A DNA stretch of 23,011 nucleotides from a virus. Below the pieces are notes generated by a model. The model was not told the DNA's origin, made no database searches, and was given only the letters and a program-made list of their open reading frames with translations. Position numbers and translations under genes: made by a program. The first letter of the stretch is position 1. Each line of letters opens with the position of its first letter. Of this stretch, positions 13,159-20,013 are shown piece after piece. The DNA lies in IMG/VR virus record IMGVR_UViG_3300031772_000300, positions 1-23,011 of that record; one strand, 5' to 3'.

Positions 13159-13878
13159 ATGAACGATAACAAAATAGAATTATCAGGAATATTTTCAAAC
13201 GGTTATGGAATTATACCGAAAAAACTTATGCAGAATAAAGAATTGAATGTTTATGATAAATGTATTCTTGCTTATATGCTGAGTTTTACCGGAGGAGGGA
13301 ATGTTTGTTTTCCTTCATATAAAAAAATAGCTGAAGATTTACAGATCAGCGAACCAACCATTGCAAAGTCATTGAAGAAACTATCAGGTAATGGCTTTAT
13401 AAAAATTGAATTATTATACCCAGAGGATAGGTTAAAACATAATAATAAATACATTCTATCTTTCTTAAATGAAGCCACGATACTAAACGACGTTAAGTCT
13501 CACGCTACATCTGATGAAGTCTCGCGCTTCGCTAAACTTAGTAGTAATAATAACATAAATAATAATAACATTCTTAATAATAAAAATAGTGATTTATATC
13601 AGGAAATAACAAAAATCATCTATAATGAATACCTACTATTAACAAAAGAGAAATTGATTATTGATGCAAAAGAAGGTAAAGCGATAAAAGAAATAATCAA
13701 GAAATGCACGACAATTGATAAAGACTTTCCGATTACTATCCTTAAATATAAAATATCAATATTGACTACCTTAATAAAAAATGATACAAGAAACTATTAT
13801 CATATGACTCCATCTTGTATAAATTCAAACTGGCAAAGAATAACACACGTAAAAAAACCACATGATTATGAGGATTAA
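13159..13878 (+). CDS. Replication initiator-like protein with winged HTH
   Basis: 239 residues. The ATG at 13159 has GGAG six bases upstream and is preferred to an in-frame ATG at 13147, which directly abuts the terminator T-run. A winged helix-turn-helix (CFPSYKKIAEDLQISEPTIA and on, about 50-80) matches the N-terminal domain of phage O-like and DnaD-like replication proteins. An Asn-rich linker (about 125-142) leads to a C-terminal helical domain. Its stop directly abuts the DnaB-like helicase start, as for initiator-helicase pairs. It probably binds the origin and loads that helicase. Possible origin repeats lie within the gene itself. Confidence 0.75.
   Translation: MNDNKIELSGIFSNGYGIIPKKLMQNKELNVYDKCILAYMLSFTGGGNVCFPSYKKIAEDLQISEPTIAKSLKKLSGNGFIKIELLYPEDRLKHNNKYILSFLNEATILNDVKSHATSDEVSRFAKLSSNNNINNNNILNNKNSDLYQEITKIIYNEYLLLTKEKLIIDAKEGKAIKEIIKKCTTIDKDFPITILKYKISILTTLIKNDTRNYYHMTPSCINSNWQRITHVKKPHDYED
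13472..13590. other. Possible replication origin inside the initiator gene
   Basis: AAGTCTCACGCTAC (13495-13508) and AAGTCTCGCGCTTC (13517-13530) are repeats matching at 12 of 14 bases, 22 bp apart; a weak third (AAGCCACGATAC) starts at 13472. Directly downstream is a highly AT-rich stretch (13541-13590, with AATAATAACAT twice) that encodes the Asn-rich linker. Iterons next to an AT-rich melting region inside an initiator gene parallel the lambda O/ori arrangement. Confidence 0.4.
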
Positions 13879-15135
13879 ATGAAATACTGTGAACAAACCG
13901 AGCGAGAGATATTAAATTCCGCTATCATAAAACAAGAAAGCCTGTTTCTGCTGATGGAGCATGACCGGGACTTATTCTACTTTGAAGAAAACCGGGCGAT
14001 ATTTGACACGCTCAAGGAATTATTCGAGATCGGTTCTCAGCCTGACATTAGTATAATCGGATTGAAGTTGAAAGAGGCAGGAAAATTTGAAGAGATGGAA
14101 AATCATTTACTTTTAATAATGAAGTCATACACTCCATACAGCATTGATACACATATCGAAACACTTGAACGTTATTACAACGAACGAAAACTATTGATGC
14201 TGAGTAAAGACATTTACAACGCTGTAAAATCCGGAGACATGACATATTATCAACTTGCTAACCAGTTTGCTGAATTTAATAATAATATTAACCTGACAAA
14301 GCACACTGAGTTTTGCACCATTGACGACATCGCGAAGTATAACCTTGATGAACTGTTCAAGGCAAGTAATTTTATTAGGACTGGGCTACGGGCCCTTGAT
14401 GATAAGATAATCGGACTTTTTAACGGTCAACTTATAGTCTTGGCCGGTCGTCCTAAAATGGGAAAGTCAACTTTTGCAATCCAGTTATTGAAGAACATCA
14501 AAGAGCATACTTTATTTTTCTCAATGGAAATGAAGAGACAAGAGATTTACGCGAAAATACTTTCCGGATTCTGCGATGTCGAGAGCTGGAAAATTGAATT
14601 GAATAAATTGAATGTTGAAGAGTTTGACAAGGTTGCCAGATGTCACCTTAGTATTAAGGACAAATTAAATTGCACGGTATTTGATACTTCATTCAATATT
14701 TCAAAACTGAAAGCAACGATTAAGAAGTTTCATAACATGAAAAAGCCAGTCGCGATATTTGTAGACTATTTACAACTGATAACCGGAGGAGCGACTGAAA
14801 GCCAGGTATTGAGGATTGCGTCTATTACCCGGGACTTGAAACTGTTGGCGATGGAGCTTAATATTCCGATTGTATTATTGAGCCAGTTATCAAGAGAAAG
14901 CGAAAAGCAGAAAAGACGCCCTATCATGTCAGATCTGAGGGACTCTGGAAGTATAGAGCAAGACGCGGACATAATAATTTTCGTACATGAGGAGGACGGG
15001 AAAACTGAAATAATAATAGGTGCGAATCGTAAAGGTAAAAGCGGAATCGTTAAGGGAATAAAATTTGTGAAAGAGTATTCACGGTTTGAAGATGAAGAAG
15101 GCACATTCGATAATCCGGAATATTTTCATGAATAA
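13879..15135 (+). CDS. dnaB: DnaB-type replicative helicase
   Basis: 418 residues. An N-terminal helical domain (about 1-130; EREILNSAIIKQESLF resembles DnaB_N) is followed by a RecA-fold ATPase: Walker A GRPKMGKS (190-197), FFSMEM (213-218), Walker B VAIFVDYLQL (291-300), LLSQLSRESEKQKRRP (333-348) and SDLRDSGSIEQDADIIIFVH (351-370). The order and sequences are those of DnaB hexameric helicases, which unwind the fork ahead of the polymerase. It is somewhat shorter than bacterial DnaB. The ATG follows the initiator stop with no gap. It ends 20 bases before the SSB-like gene. Confidence 0.92.
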   Translation: MKYCEQTEREILNSAIIKQESLFLLMEHDRDLFYFEENRAIFDTLKELFEIGSQPDISIIGLKLKEAGKFEEMENHLLLIMKSYTPYSIDTHIETLERYYNERKLLMLSKDIYNAVKSGDMTYYQLANQFAEFNNNINLTKHTEFCTIDDIAKYNLDELFKASNFIRTGLRALDDKIIGLFNGQLIVLAGRPKMGKSTFAIQLLKNIKEHTLFFSMEMKRQEIYAKILSGFCDVESWKIELNKLNVEEFDKVARCHLSIKDKLNCTVFDTSFNISKLKATIKKFHNMKKPVAIFVDYLQLITGGATESQVLRIASITRDLKLLAMELNIPIVLLSQLSRESEKQKRRPIMSDLRDSGSIEQDADIIIFVHEEDGKTEIIIGANRKGKSGIVKGIKFVKEYSRFEDEEGTFDNPEYFHE

Positions 15136-15155
15136 AAAATAAAGTGAGGGTTACT

Positions 15156-15437
15156 ATGAAAAAGACTTTTGATTTATGTGTAAAAGTAGGAAGCTATCAA
15201 GGCAAAGACGGAAAAGAAAAAGGACGGTACGAGACTATCGGGTCAATCGTTGAAGGCGATAAAGGGCCGTTCATGTTTCTAAAGCGCACGTTTAACCCGG
15301 CAGGAATTAACAGCGACAAGGAATCAATCATCGTGTCAATGTTTAAAGTTGACGGGACGGCGAAAGAGCATTACCCGAAGCAGCCGGCTGAGGCAATTTT
15401 TGAAAATCCATTCGATGACGATCAGGTGCCGATATGA
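15156..15437 (+). CDS. SSB-like small protein with acidic tip
   Basis: 93 residues beginning MKKTFDLCVKVGSYQGKDGK. The ATG at 15156 has GAGGG five bases upstream; the GTG at 15144 overlaps that site and is less likely. The beta-rich body (RYETIGSIVEGDKGPFMFLK and on) plus a C-terminal acidic tip with hydrophobic end (ENPFDDDQVPI) recalls the partner-binding tail of SSB proteins. Similar small phage proteins sit near replication genes. Probably binds ssDNA, but the OB fold is not proven. It ends overlapping the next gene by 4 bases. Confidence 0.55.
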   Translation: MKKTFDLCVKVGSYQGKDGKEKGRYETIGSIVEGDKGPFMFLKRTFNPAGINSDKESIIVSMFKVDGTAKEHYPKQPAEAIFENPFDDDQVPI

Positions 15438-15640
15438 TGGAATGGCGGAAAGACTTTGAGAATATCGGTAAAGGATATTTCATCGCTTCATACTGTAGTA
15501 AAGGTTATTACTCTTACAAAGAAAGCAAGAAATCAAAAGAATGCAGTTTGTTTAGCATAAGAGGTCACGTTTTTGATCGAGGTTACAAATTTGAAATTAT
15601 AGACGGATGGATGCCAATGCCGGATGGAGTTAAGAAATGA
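15434..15640 (+). CDS. Small hypothetical protein
   Basis: 68 residues beginning MMEWRKDFENIGKGYFIASY. ATG at 15434 overlaps the previous stop (ATGA). Tyr/Lys-rich centre (CSKGYYSYKESKKSKECS) and an aromatic C-terminus (EIIDGWMPMPDGVKK). A short beta-rich protein of unknown role, coupled on both sides. Confidence 0.55.
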   Translation: MMEWRKDFENIGKGYFIASYCSKGYYSYKESKKSKECSLFSIRGHVFDRGYKFEIIDGWMPMPDGVKK

Positions 15641-15855
15641 AATGTGAACAATCAGCAGACTTTACATATTACGAATATTATATCAGGCCATTTATAAATC
15701 CAATAAAAGTTTGCATATGGTTTTTAGCCGCTCTTTGTGTTATTAGTTTAACTGTATCAATGTTTTTATTCAGTAGGATTAAATCAAATGAGATTAAGAT
15801 CGAAATACAAAACAAAAAGATCAATGTGCTGATAGATAAGTTTGAGGTACAGTGA
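15637..15855 (+). CDS. Single-span membrane protein with C-terminal coiled coil
   Basis: 72 residues beginning MKCEQSADFTYYEYYIRPFI. One hydrophobic helix (VCIWFLAALCVISLTVSMFL) at about 25-45, then a charged helix (IKSNEIKIEIQNKKINVLID). Coupled by ATGA overlap to the previous gene. N-terminal soluble part and C-terminal coiled coil suggest a bitopic inner-membrane protein. Function unknown. Confidence 0.55.
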   Translation: MKCEQSADFTYYEYYIRPFINPIKVCIWFLAALCVISLTVSMFLFSRIKSNEIKIEIQNKKINVLIDKFEVQ

Positions 15856-16100
15856 TGATTGATAAAAAAACAGCAATCCAATTATCAGAAAGTAAATTCT
15901 GGGAAAGAATGAGTTTTAAAGAGCGAGCTCAATTTCAGATAAATCAGGAATTATTATGTATGCCGTTCGATGTGTTTCATGAAGCGGTTGAAAAGACAGT
16001 TGGACATCCGGTATTTACTCATGAATTTGCAGTTCGTTTTGAAGAATTGAAAAATGAAATAATGAGGTACAGTGATGGATTATTCTGCATGGAAATTTAA
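15855..16100 (+). CDS. Hypothetical protein with PVFTHEF motif
   Basis: 81 residues beginning MIDKKTAIQLSESKFWERM. The ATG at 15855 shares its A with the previous stop; the in-frame GTG at 15852 is an alternative. GAGGT lies six bases before the ATG. Helical, with EAVEKTVGHPVFTHEFAV, a segment that I recall from other small phage proteins, without a named function. The initiation sequence TGAGGTACAGTGATG recurs exactly at the next gene. Confidence 0.55.
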   Translation: MIDKKTAIQLSESKFWERMSFKERAQFQINQELLCMPFDVFHEAVEKTVGHPVFTHEFAVRFEELKNEIMRYSDGLFCMEI

Positions 16101-16302
16101 CAAGGAATTTATTATTAAATTACTTCATGATAAATATCAACGTGATACTGATGAATTACATATTGATTACACATATGATCATTTACCTTTCAGTAAAAAA
16201 TATACAGAATGGTTGGAAAACTATATTGTAGAAATGAGCAATTATACTCACAAGTCATTTGATGAAGAGGATGGTTATTTAAATGTTAAAATGGAAATGT
16301 AA
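16075..16302 (+). CDS. Hypothetical protein
   Basis: 75 residues beginning MDYSAWKFNKEFIIKLLHDK. The ATG at 16075 has GAGGT at the same spacing as the previous gene (identical 15-base site); the GTG at 16072 is an alternative. It overlaps the previous gene by 26 bases. Aromatic and acidic (IDYTYDHLPF, EDGYLNV). No motif is recognised. It overlaps the zinc-ribbon gene by 20 bases. Confidence 0.5.
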   Translation: MDYSAWKFNKEFIIKLLHDKYQRDTDELHIDYTYDHLPFSKKYTEWLENYIVEMSNYTHKSFDEEDGYLNVKMEM

Positions 16303-16474
16303 ACATTGCGGCGAAAACATGATACTTGATTTTGCGTATAGTAAAACATGCTGTAAGTCATGCGCTAAGAAGTACATCAAGAAAAAACCGCAAACTGAAT
16401 ACATGAGAGAGTACATGAAGACGCGACGCTGGCTTGATGGAAGCAATGATAATTTATTACTGGGGGAAAAGTAA
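16283..16474 (+). CDS. Basic zinc-ribbon protein
   Basis: 63 residues beginning MLKWKCKHCGENMILDFAYS. CKHC (6-9) and CCKSC (23-27) form a four-cysteine zinc ribbon, followed by a very basic segment (AKKYIKKKPQTEYMREYMKT) suited to binding nucleic acid. It starts within the previous gene and its stop shares an A with the next ATG (TAATG). A small DNA/RNA-binding or adaptor protein is the most that can be said. Confidence 0.6.
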   Translation: MLKWKCKHCGENMILDFAYSKTCCKSCAKKYIKKKPQTEYMREYMKTRRWLDGSNDNLLLGEK

Positions 16475-16596
16475 TGATTAGTGAACTTGTAATCAATGTT
16501 ATTATTTTTATCATGTATGCTATATTGTATTTACTATTTTTATTTTTTCTTTCGGCTCTTATTGTTAAAGTATACGAAATGTTTGAAAAACGGTGA
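16474..16596 (+). CDS. 40-residue single-span membrane peptide
   Basis: MISELVINVIIFIMYAILYL continues as a strongly hydrophobic helix (LFLFFLSALIV) and ends in a basic KRstop. TAATG overlap with the previous gene and GGGG 9 bases upstream. One long transmembrane helix with a short charged tail, in the size class of small phage membrane peptides. Role unknown. Confidence 0.5.
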   Translation: MISELVINVIIFIMYAILYLLFLFFLSALIVKVYEMFEKR

Positions 16597-16599
16597 GCG

Positions 16600-17034
16600 A
16601 TGATGGAAACGATAGTTAAAATCAAAGAATCTCACATTGTCTGGGATCCTGATAAAGTTAATCCATTTTTATGGAAACATGAAGGTCAGGAACTGGTGAT
16701 GAAACTTGAAGCGCTTGCAGATCGAAAGAGCTACGAACAGTTAAAATTTTATTTCGGAATAATTCTCCCGGCGTTCGTTAAGGCAACCGGCGAGACAGGG
16801 AAAGAGAAACTTGATGCTTACCTTAGAGATAAATATCTTTCAAGCATACATTATGTCAATGGCAATGCGTTCAAATATATCCCTACCTTACAGATTGGGA
16901 AGAACAAAGTCAACCGGGCTACGATGTCAAACTATATCGAGAATTGCCTTAATGAGTTGATAGACTGCGGAGGGTCAATACCGATTCAAGAGGTGGAGGC
17001 ATACCGTGAGATCATGCTGTCAGATACTGAATAG
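16600..17034 (+). CDS. NinB-like recombination-associated protein
   Basis: 144 residues beginning MMETIVKIKESHIVWDPDKV; a second ATG three bases downstream is an alternative start. The segment DRKSYEQLKFYFGIILPAFV followed by KATGETGKEKLDAYLRDKYL has the R-S-x-x-Q-(x)n-Y-(W/F)-G pattern of phage NinB/orf-type proteins, often beside NinG-like HNH proteins, as here. NinB (Orf) of lambda binds ssDNA and helps RecA load. The match is at pattern level only. It overlaps the HNH gene by 29 bases. Confidence 0.5.
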   Translation: MMETIVKIKESHIVWDPDKVNPFLWKHEGQELVMKLEALADRKSYEQLKFYFGIILPAFVKATGETGKEKLDAYLRDKYLSSIHYVNGNAFKYIPTLQIGKNKVNRATMSNYIENCLNELIDCGGSIPIQEVEAYREIMLSDTE

Positions 17035-17581
17035 AAAATGGATTGAAAACAAATTATATTTCATCTGCCATCATTGCGGATGGAGAATAAATTATGGTGA
17101 GGTGATATTTAATGAAACACTTAAGACGATTGATAAGATGGGTATTAAGAAACGAACTCGAACACGCGATGCGGAGAAACAATCGGGAGAGGCTTTTAAA
17201 ATCATGGCTAAAATAAAAGGATGCGGAGATTCTAATATGATTTTTTTATGGCGCAAGGCTGTATTAAAGAAAAACGGCCATAGATGTTTTTTATGCGGAA
17301 AGGATTACGGCCTTGACTGTCATCATATCGTTAAGAGTAGAAATAAAATATTAAGGTATGATTATAGAAACGGAGTTCCAGTTTGCAATTTTGGATGTCA
17401 TCAAAAATTAGATTCAATCGCAGGAAGAAAAATGCTTGAAGAGTTTAGGCCGTTCGATATAATTCATGTAACTGAATTCGAGAAAATGACGTTTAAGGAT
17501 TATTTATTAAGCAAGGGAATGACCGAACGTGAGTTTTTAGAAGAGAAGAAAAAAGAATTAAATAGAATAATTGGAGAATGA
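17006..17581 (+). CDS. HNH nuclease with N-terminal zinc knuckle (NinG-like position)
   Basis: 191 residues, GTG start at 17006 with GTGGAGG a few bases upstream; the next in-frame ATG is residue 45 and would remove the N-terminal knuckle. C4-C5 and CHHC (21-24) form a zinc knuckle. The HNH domain has CFLC (94-97), LDCHHIVKSRNK (103-114) and VCNFGCHQKL (126-135). Such proteins cut or resolve DNA. Its place after a NinB-like gene recalls the nin region of lambdoid phages. The basic segment between the domains (KKRTRTRDAEKQSG) may bind DNA. Confidence 0.75.
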   Translation: MRSCCQILNRKWIENKLYFICHHCGWRINYGEVIFNETLKTIDKMGIKKRTRTRDAEKQSGEAFKIMAKIKGCGDSNMIFLWRKAVLKKNGHRCFLCGKDYGLDCHHIVKSRNKILRYDYRNGVPVCNFGCHQKLDSIAGRKMLEEFRPFDIIHVTEFEKMTFKDYLLSKGMTEREFLEEKKKELNRIIGE

Positions 17582-17582
17582 A

Positions 17583-17831
17583 ATGAGCGGATACTGTAAT
17601 GACTGCGGTAATCAGCATTGTATTTGTGCCATGAATACTGTTACAATGTTAAACGAGCCAAGACAAGTATTTATTTTTGGTGATAAAGTTAAAATAATAT
17701 TATTAGAACTGTACGGATATATAACCGCTATATGTTACCGTGGTGATTATGTGACGTATGAAGTTTCATTCTTCAGCAATGGTGAATATCATCAAGTATG
17801 GTTTGAGAATTTTGAAATCGAGGAGATATGA
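17583..17831 (+). CDS. Zinc-knuckle/SH3-like small protein
   Basis: 82 residues. N-terminal CNDC (5-8) and CIC (13-15) make a compact metal site. The rest (FGDKVKIILLELYGYITAIC and on) has the GD-V-x-(n)-G-x-I/V-x-x-I pattern of a KOW/SH3-like beta-barrel, common in small phage proteins. The ATG at 17583 has GGAG six bases upstream; the in-frame TTG at 17571 lies before that site. It ends one base before the next start. Function unknown. Confidence 0.55.
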   Translation: MSGYCNDCGNQHCICAMNTVTMLNEPRQVFIFGDKVKIILLELYGYITAICYRGDYVTYEVSFFSNGEYHQVWFENFEIEEI

Positions 17832-17832
17832 A

Positions 17833-18165
17833 ATGAAAAAAGAAAAAGTCTATAAAATCGGTGATACAATTCAAATACAAGAAAAGTACAGGAATGAAAT
17901 ATTTGCAAGGTTTGATGATATTCGGTCACTTGAAGGACAGATTGAATCATTGTCAATGAGCGCACACAATAAGAAAATAGCATTATGGAGGTTCATCGAA
18001 AATTTAGCTTTTGGAGAAAATCAGAACAAATATGGCGAATCATACGATCATCTTGGTAATATGTTAATCATAACAAAAGTCAACACCGTGGAGGAAACAA
18101 GGGATGCCGATTATTATAGAAATATTCAAGAGCGCATTGAGAGCGCGAAAAAACAACGACCGTGA
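17833..18165 (+). CDS. Hypothetical helical protein
   Basis: 110 residues beginning MKKEKVYKIGDTIQIQEKYR, with GAGGAGATATGAA before the ATG; an upstream in-frame ATG at 17758 lies within the previous gene without a ribosome site. Long helix (DDIRSLEGQIESLSMSAHNK and on), then KIALWRFIENLAFG and a charged C-terminal helix. No motif recognised. It overlaps the next frame by 62 bases, an unusually long overlap here. Confidence 0.5.
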   Translation: MKKEKVYKIGDTIQIQEKYRNEIFARFDDIRSLEGQIESLSMSAHNKKIALWRFIENLAFGENQNKYGESYDHLGNMLIITKVNTVEETRDADYYRNIQERIESAKKQRP

Positions 18166-18403
18166 AAATCTTGAATGGTTGGTGTACTATTGTTTGATAA
18201 GTGATGTACCTCCGATATCAACCGGACGCGGGAAAGAGTTATTGGGATTTAGCGACATGCAACAAATGCGTGATTTTATAATTAAGATGTCTGAAAAAGA
18301 ATATATTAGGAACCATACTCCCGTTATTAGGAAAAAGGTTACGGAAAATATTGACCATGAATTTGTTGATATAGTCGATAAACATTTTTGGGATATAATT
18401 TAG
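18104..18403 (+). CDS. Hypothetical protein, long overlap with the preceding gene
   Basis: 99 residues beginning MPIIIEIFKSALRARKNNDR. The ATG at 18104 has GGAGG 13 bases and AAGGG directly upstream. Tandem usage of both frames over 62 bases is long, but the downstream frame has no other start with a ribosome site and runs 80 codons beyond the overlap. A middle segment (GRGKELLGFSDMQQMRDFII) is helical. Unknown function. Confidence 0.5.
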   Translation: MPIIIEIFKSALRARKNNDRENLEWLVYYCLISDVPPISTGRGKELLGFSDMQQMRDFIIKMSEKEYIRNHTPVIRKKVTENIDHEFVDIVDKHFWDII

Positions 18404-18412
18404 GCGGAATTT

Positions 18413-18625
18413 ATGAGATGTAAATATGAATTTAAATGTACTAAGTTTGAAGAGGATTCATATCCTTTGTTAGGCGATGTAACCTCCGCCGAGGTAGATA
18501 TAATAGTCGATGCCTTGTATGATTATCAATTACATATTATGGGAATTAAAGAATTGCAAGAAACAAATTTTTTAGTAAAAATAATATTGGATAAGCTTAC
18601 AAAAGATTTACCGGAGATAGACTAA
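18413..18625 (+). CDS. Small acidic helical protein
   Basis: 70 residues beginning MRCKYEFKCTKFEEDSYPLL, with GGCGGA seven bases upstream. A Cys-x-(n)-Cys pair in the first ten residues may bind metal or be chance. The rest is helical and acidic (SAEVDIIVDALYDYQL, then VKIILDKLTKDLPEID). No motif recognised. It precedes the hairpin element at 18632-18703. Confidence 0.5.
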   Translation: MRCKYEFKCTKFEEDSYPLLGDVTSAEVDIIVDALYDYQLHIMGIKELQETNFLVKIILDKLTKDLPEID

Positions 18626-18631
18626 CTTTTC

Positions 18632-18703
18632 AAGGCTATACGAAGCCACAGGAGAGAATATTATGAAAAGGATTAAAATTATTTTGTGGTTTTGTATAGC
18701 CTT
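18632..18703 (+). other. 19-bp inverted repeat enclosing a translation start
   Basis: The left arm 18632-18650 (AAGGCTATACGAAGCCACA) pairs with the right arm 18685-18703 over 19 bp with only two G-U wobbles. The 34-base loop holds a GGAG site (18651-18654) and the ATG of a 16-residue ORF whose codons form the right arm. Confidence 0.75.
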
Positions 18704-18713
18704 TGTTATATGA
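18663..18713 (+). CDS. 16-residue hydrophobic micropeptide
   Basis: MKRIKIILWFCIAFVI: a basic N-terminus followed by a short membrane-like helix, the style of type I toxin peptides and some leader peptides. GGAG lies eight bases before the ATG. Start signals sit in the loop and codons form one arm of the hairpin above, so translation and folding are mutually dependent. No antisense RNA promoter is evident. Chance cannot be ruled out for a 16-codon ORF. Confidence 0.4.
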   Translation: MKRIKIILWFCIAFVI

Positions 18714-18739
18714 CGTTTTGAGAATCGAAGGAGGAAGTT

Positions 18740-18931
18740 ATGGATGATGATAAGTTATTAAGGTTACTTTTAAATAGTAAATTAAAAGATGATGATGAAG
18801 CTATGGGGATGATATTCAGCAATTATATAGATATAGGTGGTAGTTTAATTGGATTAACAGTTGAAAATGCAATTAAAGCTGGAAAGTTATTGAGAGAGTA
18901 TGACAAGAGAAAGTCTCAAAATGTCATATAA
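18740..18931 (+). CDS. Small acidic hypothetical protein
   Basis: 63 residues beginning MDDDKLLRLLLNSKLKDDDE, with GGAGG five bases before the ATG. Acidic and helical with a central hydrophobic segment (IDIGGSLIGLTVENAIKAG) and a basic end (KLLREYDKRKSQNVI). No domain recognised. It begins 27 bases after the micropeptide stop. Function unknown. Confidence 0.55.
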   Translation: MDDDKLLRLLLNSKLKDDDEAMGMIFSNYIDIGGSLIGLTVENAIKAGKLLREYDKRKSQNVI

Positions 18932-18990
18932 CATACAATATGCGAAATAAAAAGGGTTGAGAGATATTGGCGAAGGTGATTTAAACTAAA

Positions 18991-19119
18991 ATGAATAAAG
19001 ATGTTTTTAGAGACATAATGTTGAGACACAGAGAATTAAACGATGAAATTATAATTAAAAAGGTGGGTGATATGGAAGTAAATTTTGACAATTTAAGAAT
19101 AAAGGGCTATTGCATATAA
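18991..19119 (+). CDS. Small hypothetical protein (weak)
   Basis: 42 residues beginning MNKDVFRDIMLRHRELNDEI, with GAAGGTGA about ten bases upstream. A second ATG at residue 28 has a better GGTGGGTG-type site, so the true start may be later. No motif. Supported only by the ribosome site and by filling an otherwise empty 218-base gap. Confidence 0.4.
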   Translation: MNKDVFRDIMLRHRELNDEIIIKKVGDMEVNFDNLRIKGYCI

Positions 19120-19149
19120 TATTTCAAGCGTAATAAAAAGGAGTGAATT

Positions 19150-19458
19150 ATGTTTCCAATATTTAAAAAAGTAGACAATAGAGATTATCAAAAAGAGATC
19201 AAGAATTTAATCAAGGATCACAAAAAAGAAATGCGAGAAAAAGACAAGAAGATCGAGCGTTCACGTAAGGCGTGGGAAGTCTACAAGCACAGGGTGGTTC
19301 ACCTTGAAGAAAACATGACAGAGATTACAAAGATGTTTAGCGAGTTCTTATTGTCAGCCGGTCGGATGTATCAGCAGTCGGTTACTATTACCGACAAGAT
19401 GGAATCGATTAAAAGGCATATGGCAGACAATCAGAAAAAGGTTGAGAGATATTTATGA
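19150..19458 (+). CDS. Basic coiled-coil protein
   Basis: 102 residues beginning MFPIFKKVDNRDYQKEIKNL, with AAGGAG before the ATG. Long heptad-like charged helix (KDHKKEMREKDKKIERSRKA, then VYKHRVVHLEENMTEITKMF) and a second helix to the end. Highly basic coiled coil; no catalytic motif. It may be an oligomeric scaffold or nucleic-acid-binding protein. It overlaps the next gene by 4 bases. Confidence 0.55.
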   Translation: MFPIFKKVDNRDYQKEIKNLIKDHKKEMREKDKKIERSRKAWEVYKHRVVHLEENMTEITKMFSEFLLSAGRMYQQSVTITDKMESIKRHMADNQKKVERYL

Positions 19459-19679
19459 TGTGCTATAAAGATAAAACTTTCTGCCAATTTTATGAAGAAT
19501 GTAAAGACGGTGAAAAATGCCCACATAGCTATAATGAAATAACAAAAAATCAGGCAATCAAGCAGACTCTTTTTATTTGTTTTTACCGAAATAAACCAGA
19601 TTGTTTTAAAAATAAATGTGATCATGAGATCGTGCAAAAGTTCGGTGTGTTTGAATGTCAGATTTGCGGAAAAGAATAA
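19455..19679 (+). CDS. Cysteine-rich zinc-binding protein
   Basis: 74 residues beginning MMCYKDKTFCQFYEECKDGE. About ten cysteines: the N-terminal cluster CYKDKTFCQFYEEC and C22, a central C-x-(n)-C segment, and a C-terminal CDH...CQIC (about 55 and 69-72). Looks like two small zinc-binding units. The start overlaps the previous stop (ATGA). It may be an adaptor binding nucleic acid or host protein; no family is recognised. Confidence 0.55.
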   Translation: MMCYKDKTFCQFYEECKDGEKCPHSYNEITKNQAIKQTLFICFYRNKPDCFKNKCDHEIVQKFGVFECQICGKE

Positions 19680-19691
19680 ACGGTGAAAAAT

Positions 19692-19856
19692 ATGAAATAC
19701 AAATCTATTAAATTAAAAAATGGTGATGTTTATTGTTGCCCATGGAAACAAGAATCGGCTACAGAAAGATCATTAAATATCTTAGAGCAGATTATCATAG
19801 AACTTTCTGAACGGATAGAAGAGCTTGAAAACTATATAGATTATAAACATATATGA
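19692..19856 (+). CDS. Small hypothetical protein with coiled-coil end
   Basis: 54 residues beginning MKYKSIKLKNGDVYCCPWKQ, with CGGTGA upstream. N-terminal beta-like stretch with a CCPW motif, then a charged helix (LNILEQIIIELSERIEELEN) with heptad spacing. No motif recognised. The last gene before the promoter/operator at 19875-19915. Confidence 0.5.
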   Translation: MKYKSIKLKNGDVYCCPWKQESATERSLNILEQIIIELSERIEELENYIDYKHI

Positions 19857-19874
19857 TTTTATTGAAAAAATAAC

Positions 19875-19915
19875 TTGGCAGATAAAACCTACTTGATATA
19901 TTTACAAATATATCA
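19875..19915 (+). promoter_or_regulatory. Promoter with palindromic operator
   Basis: -35 TTGGCA (19875-19880) and -10 TATATT (19897-19902) with a 16-base spacer, each five of six. The -10 lies inside a perfect 22-bp palindrome (TGATATATTT, two bases, AAATATATCA; 19894-19915), the geometry of a dimeric repressor site that blocks RNA polymerase. Confidence 0.6.
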
Positions 19916-19986
19916 GGGGGTTATATGAAAACAGAGCAATAAAAAAAGCACGGCAAGAAATGGAGAAAATAATTTAAAATAAGAGT

Positions 19987-20013
19987 AGGAGAATATTTTA
20001 TATGAACGACATG
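19987..20013. repeat. Duplicated translation-start cassette, copy 1
   Basis: 27 bases (AGGAGAATATTTTATATG plus AACGACATG) identical to 20408-20434. Holds the ribosome site, ATG and first codons of the 20002 gene. Confidence 0.9.

Noticed and set aside
17758-17832. Upstream extension of the 17833 gene
   Set aside because: The ATG at 17758 lies in the preceding gene without a ribosome site, while GAGGAG precedes the ATG at 17833.
19925-19942. Five-codon ORF (MKTEQ) after GGGGG
   Set aside because: Too short to support as a gene. It may be a chance ATG downstream of the palindrome.
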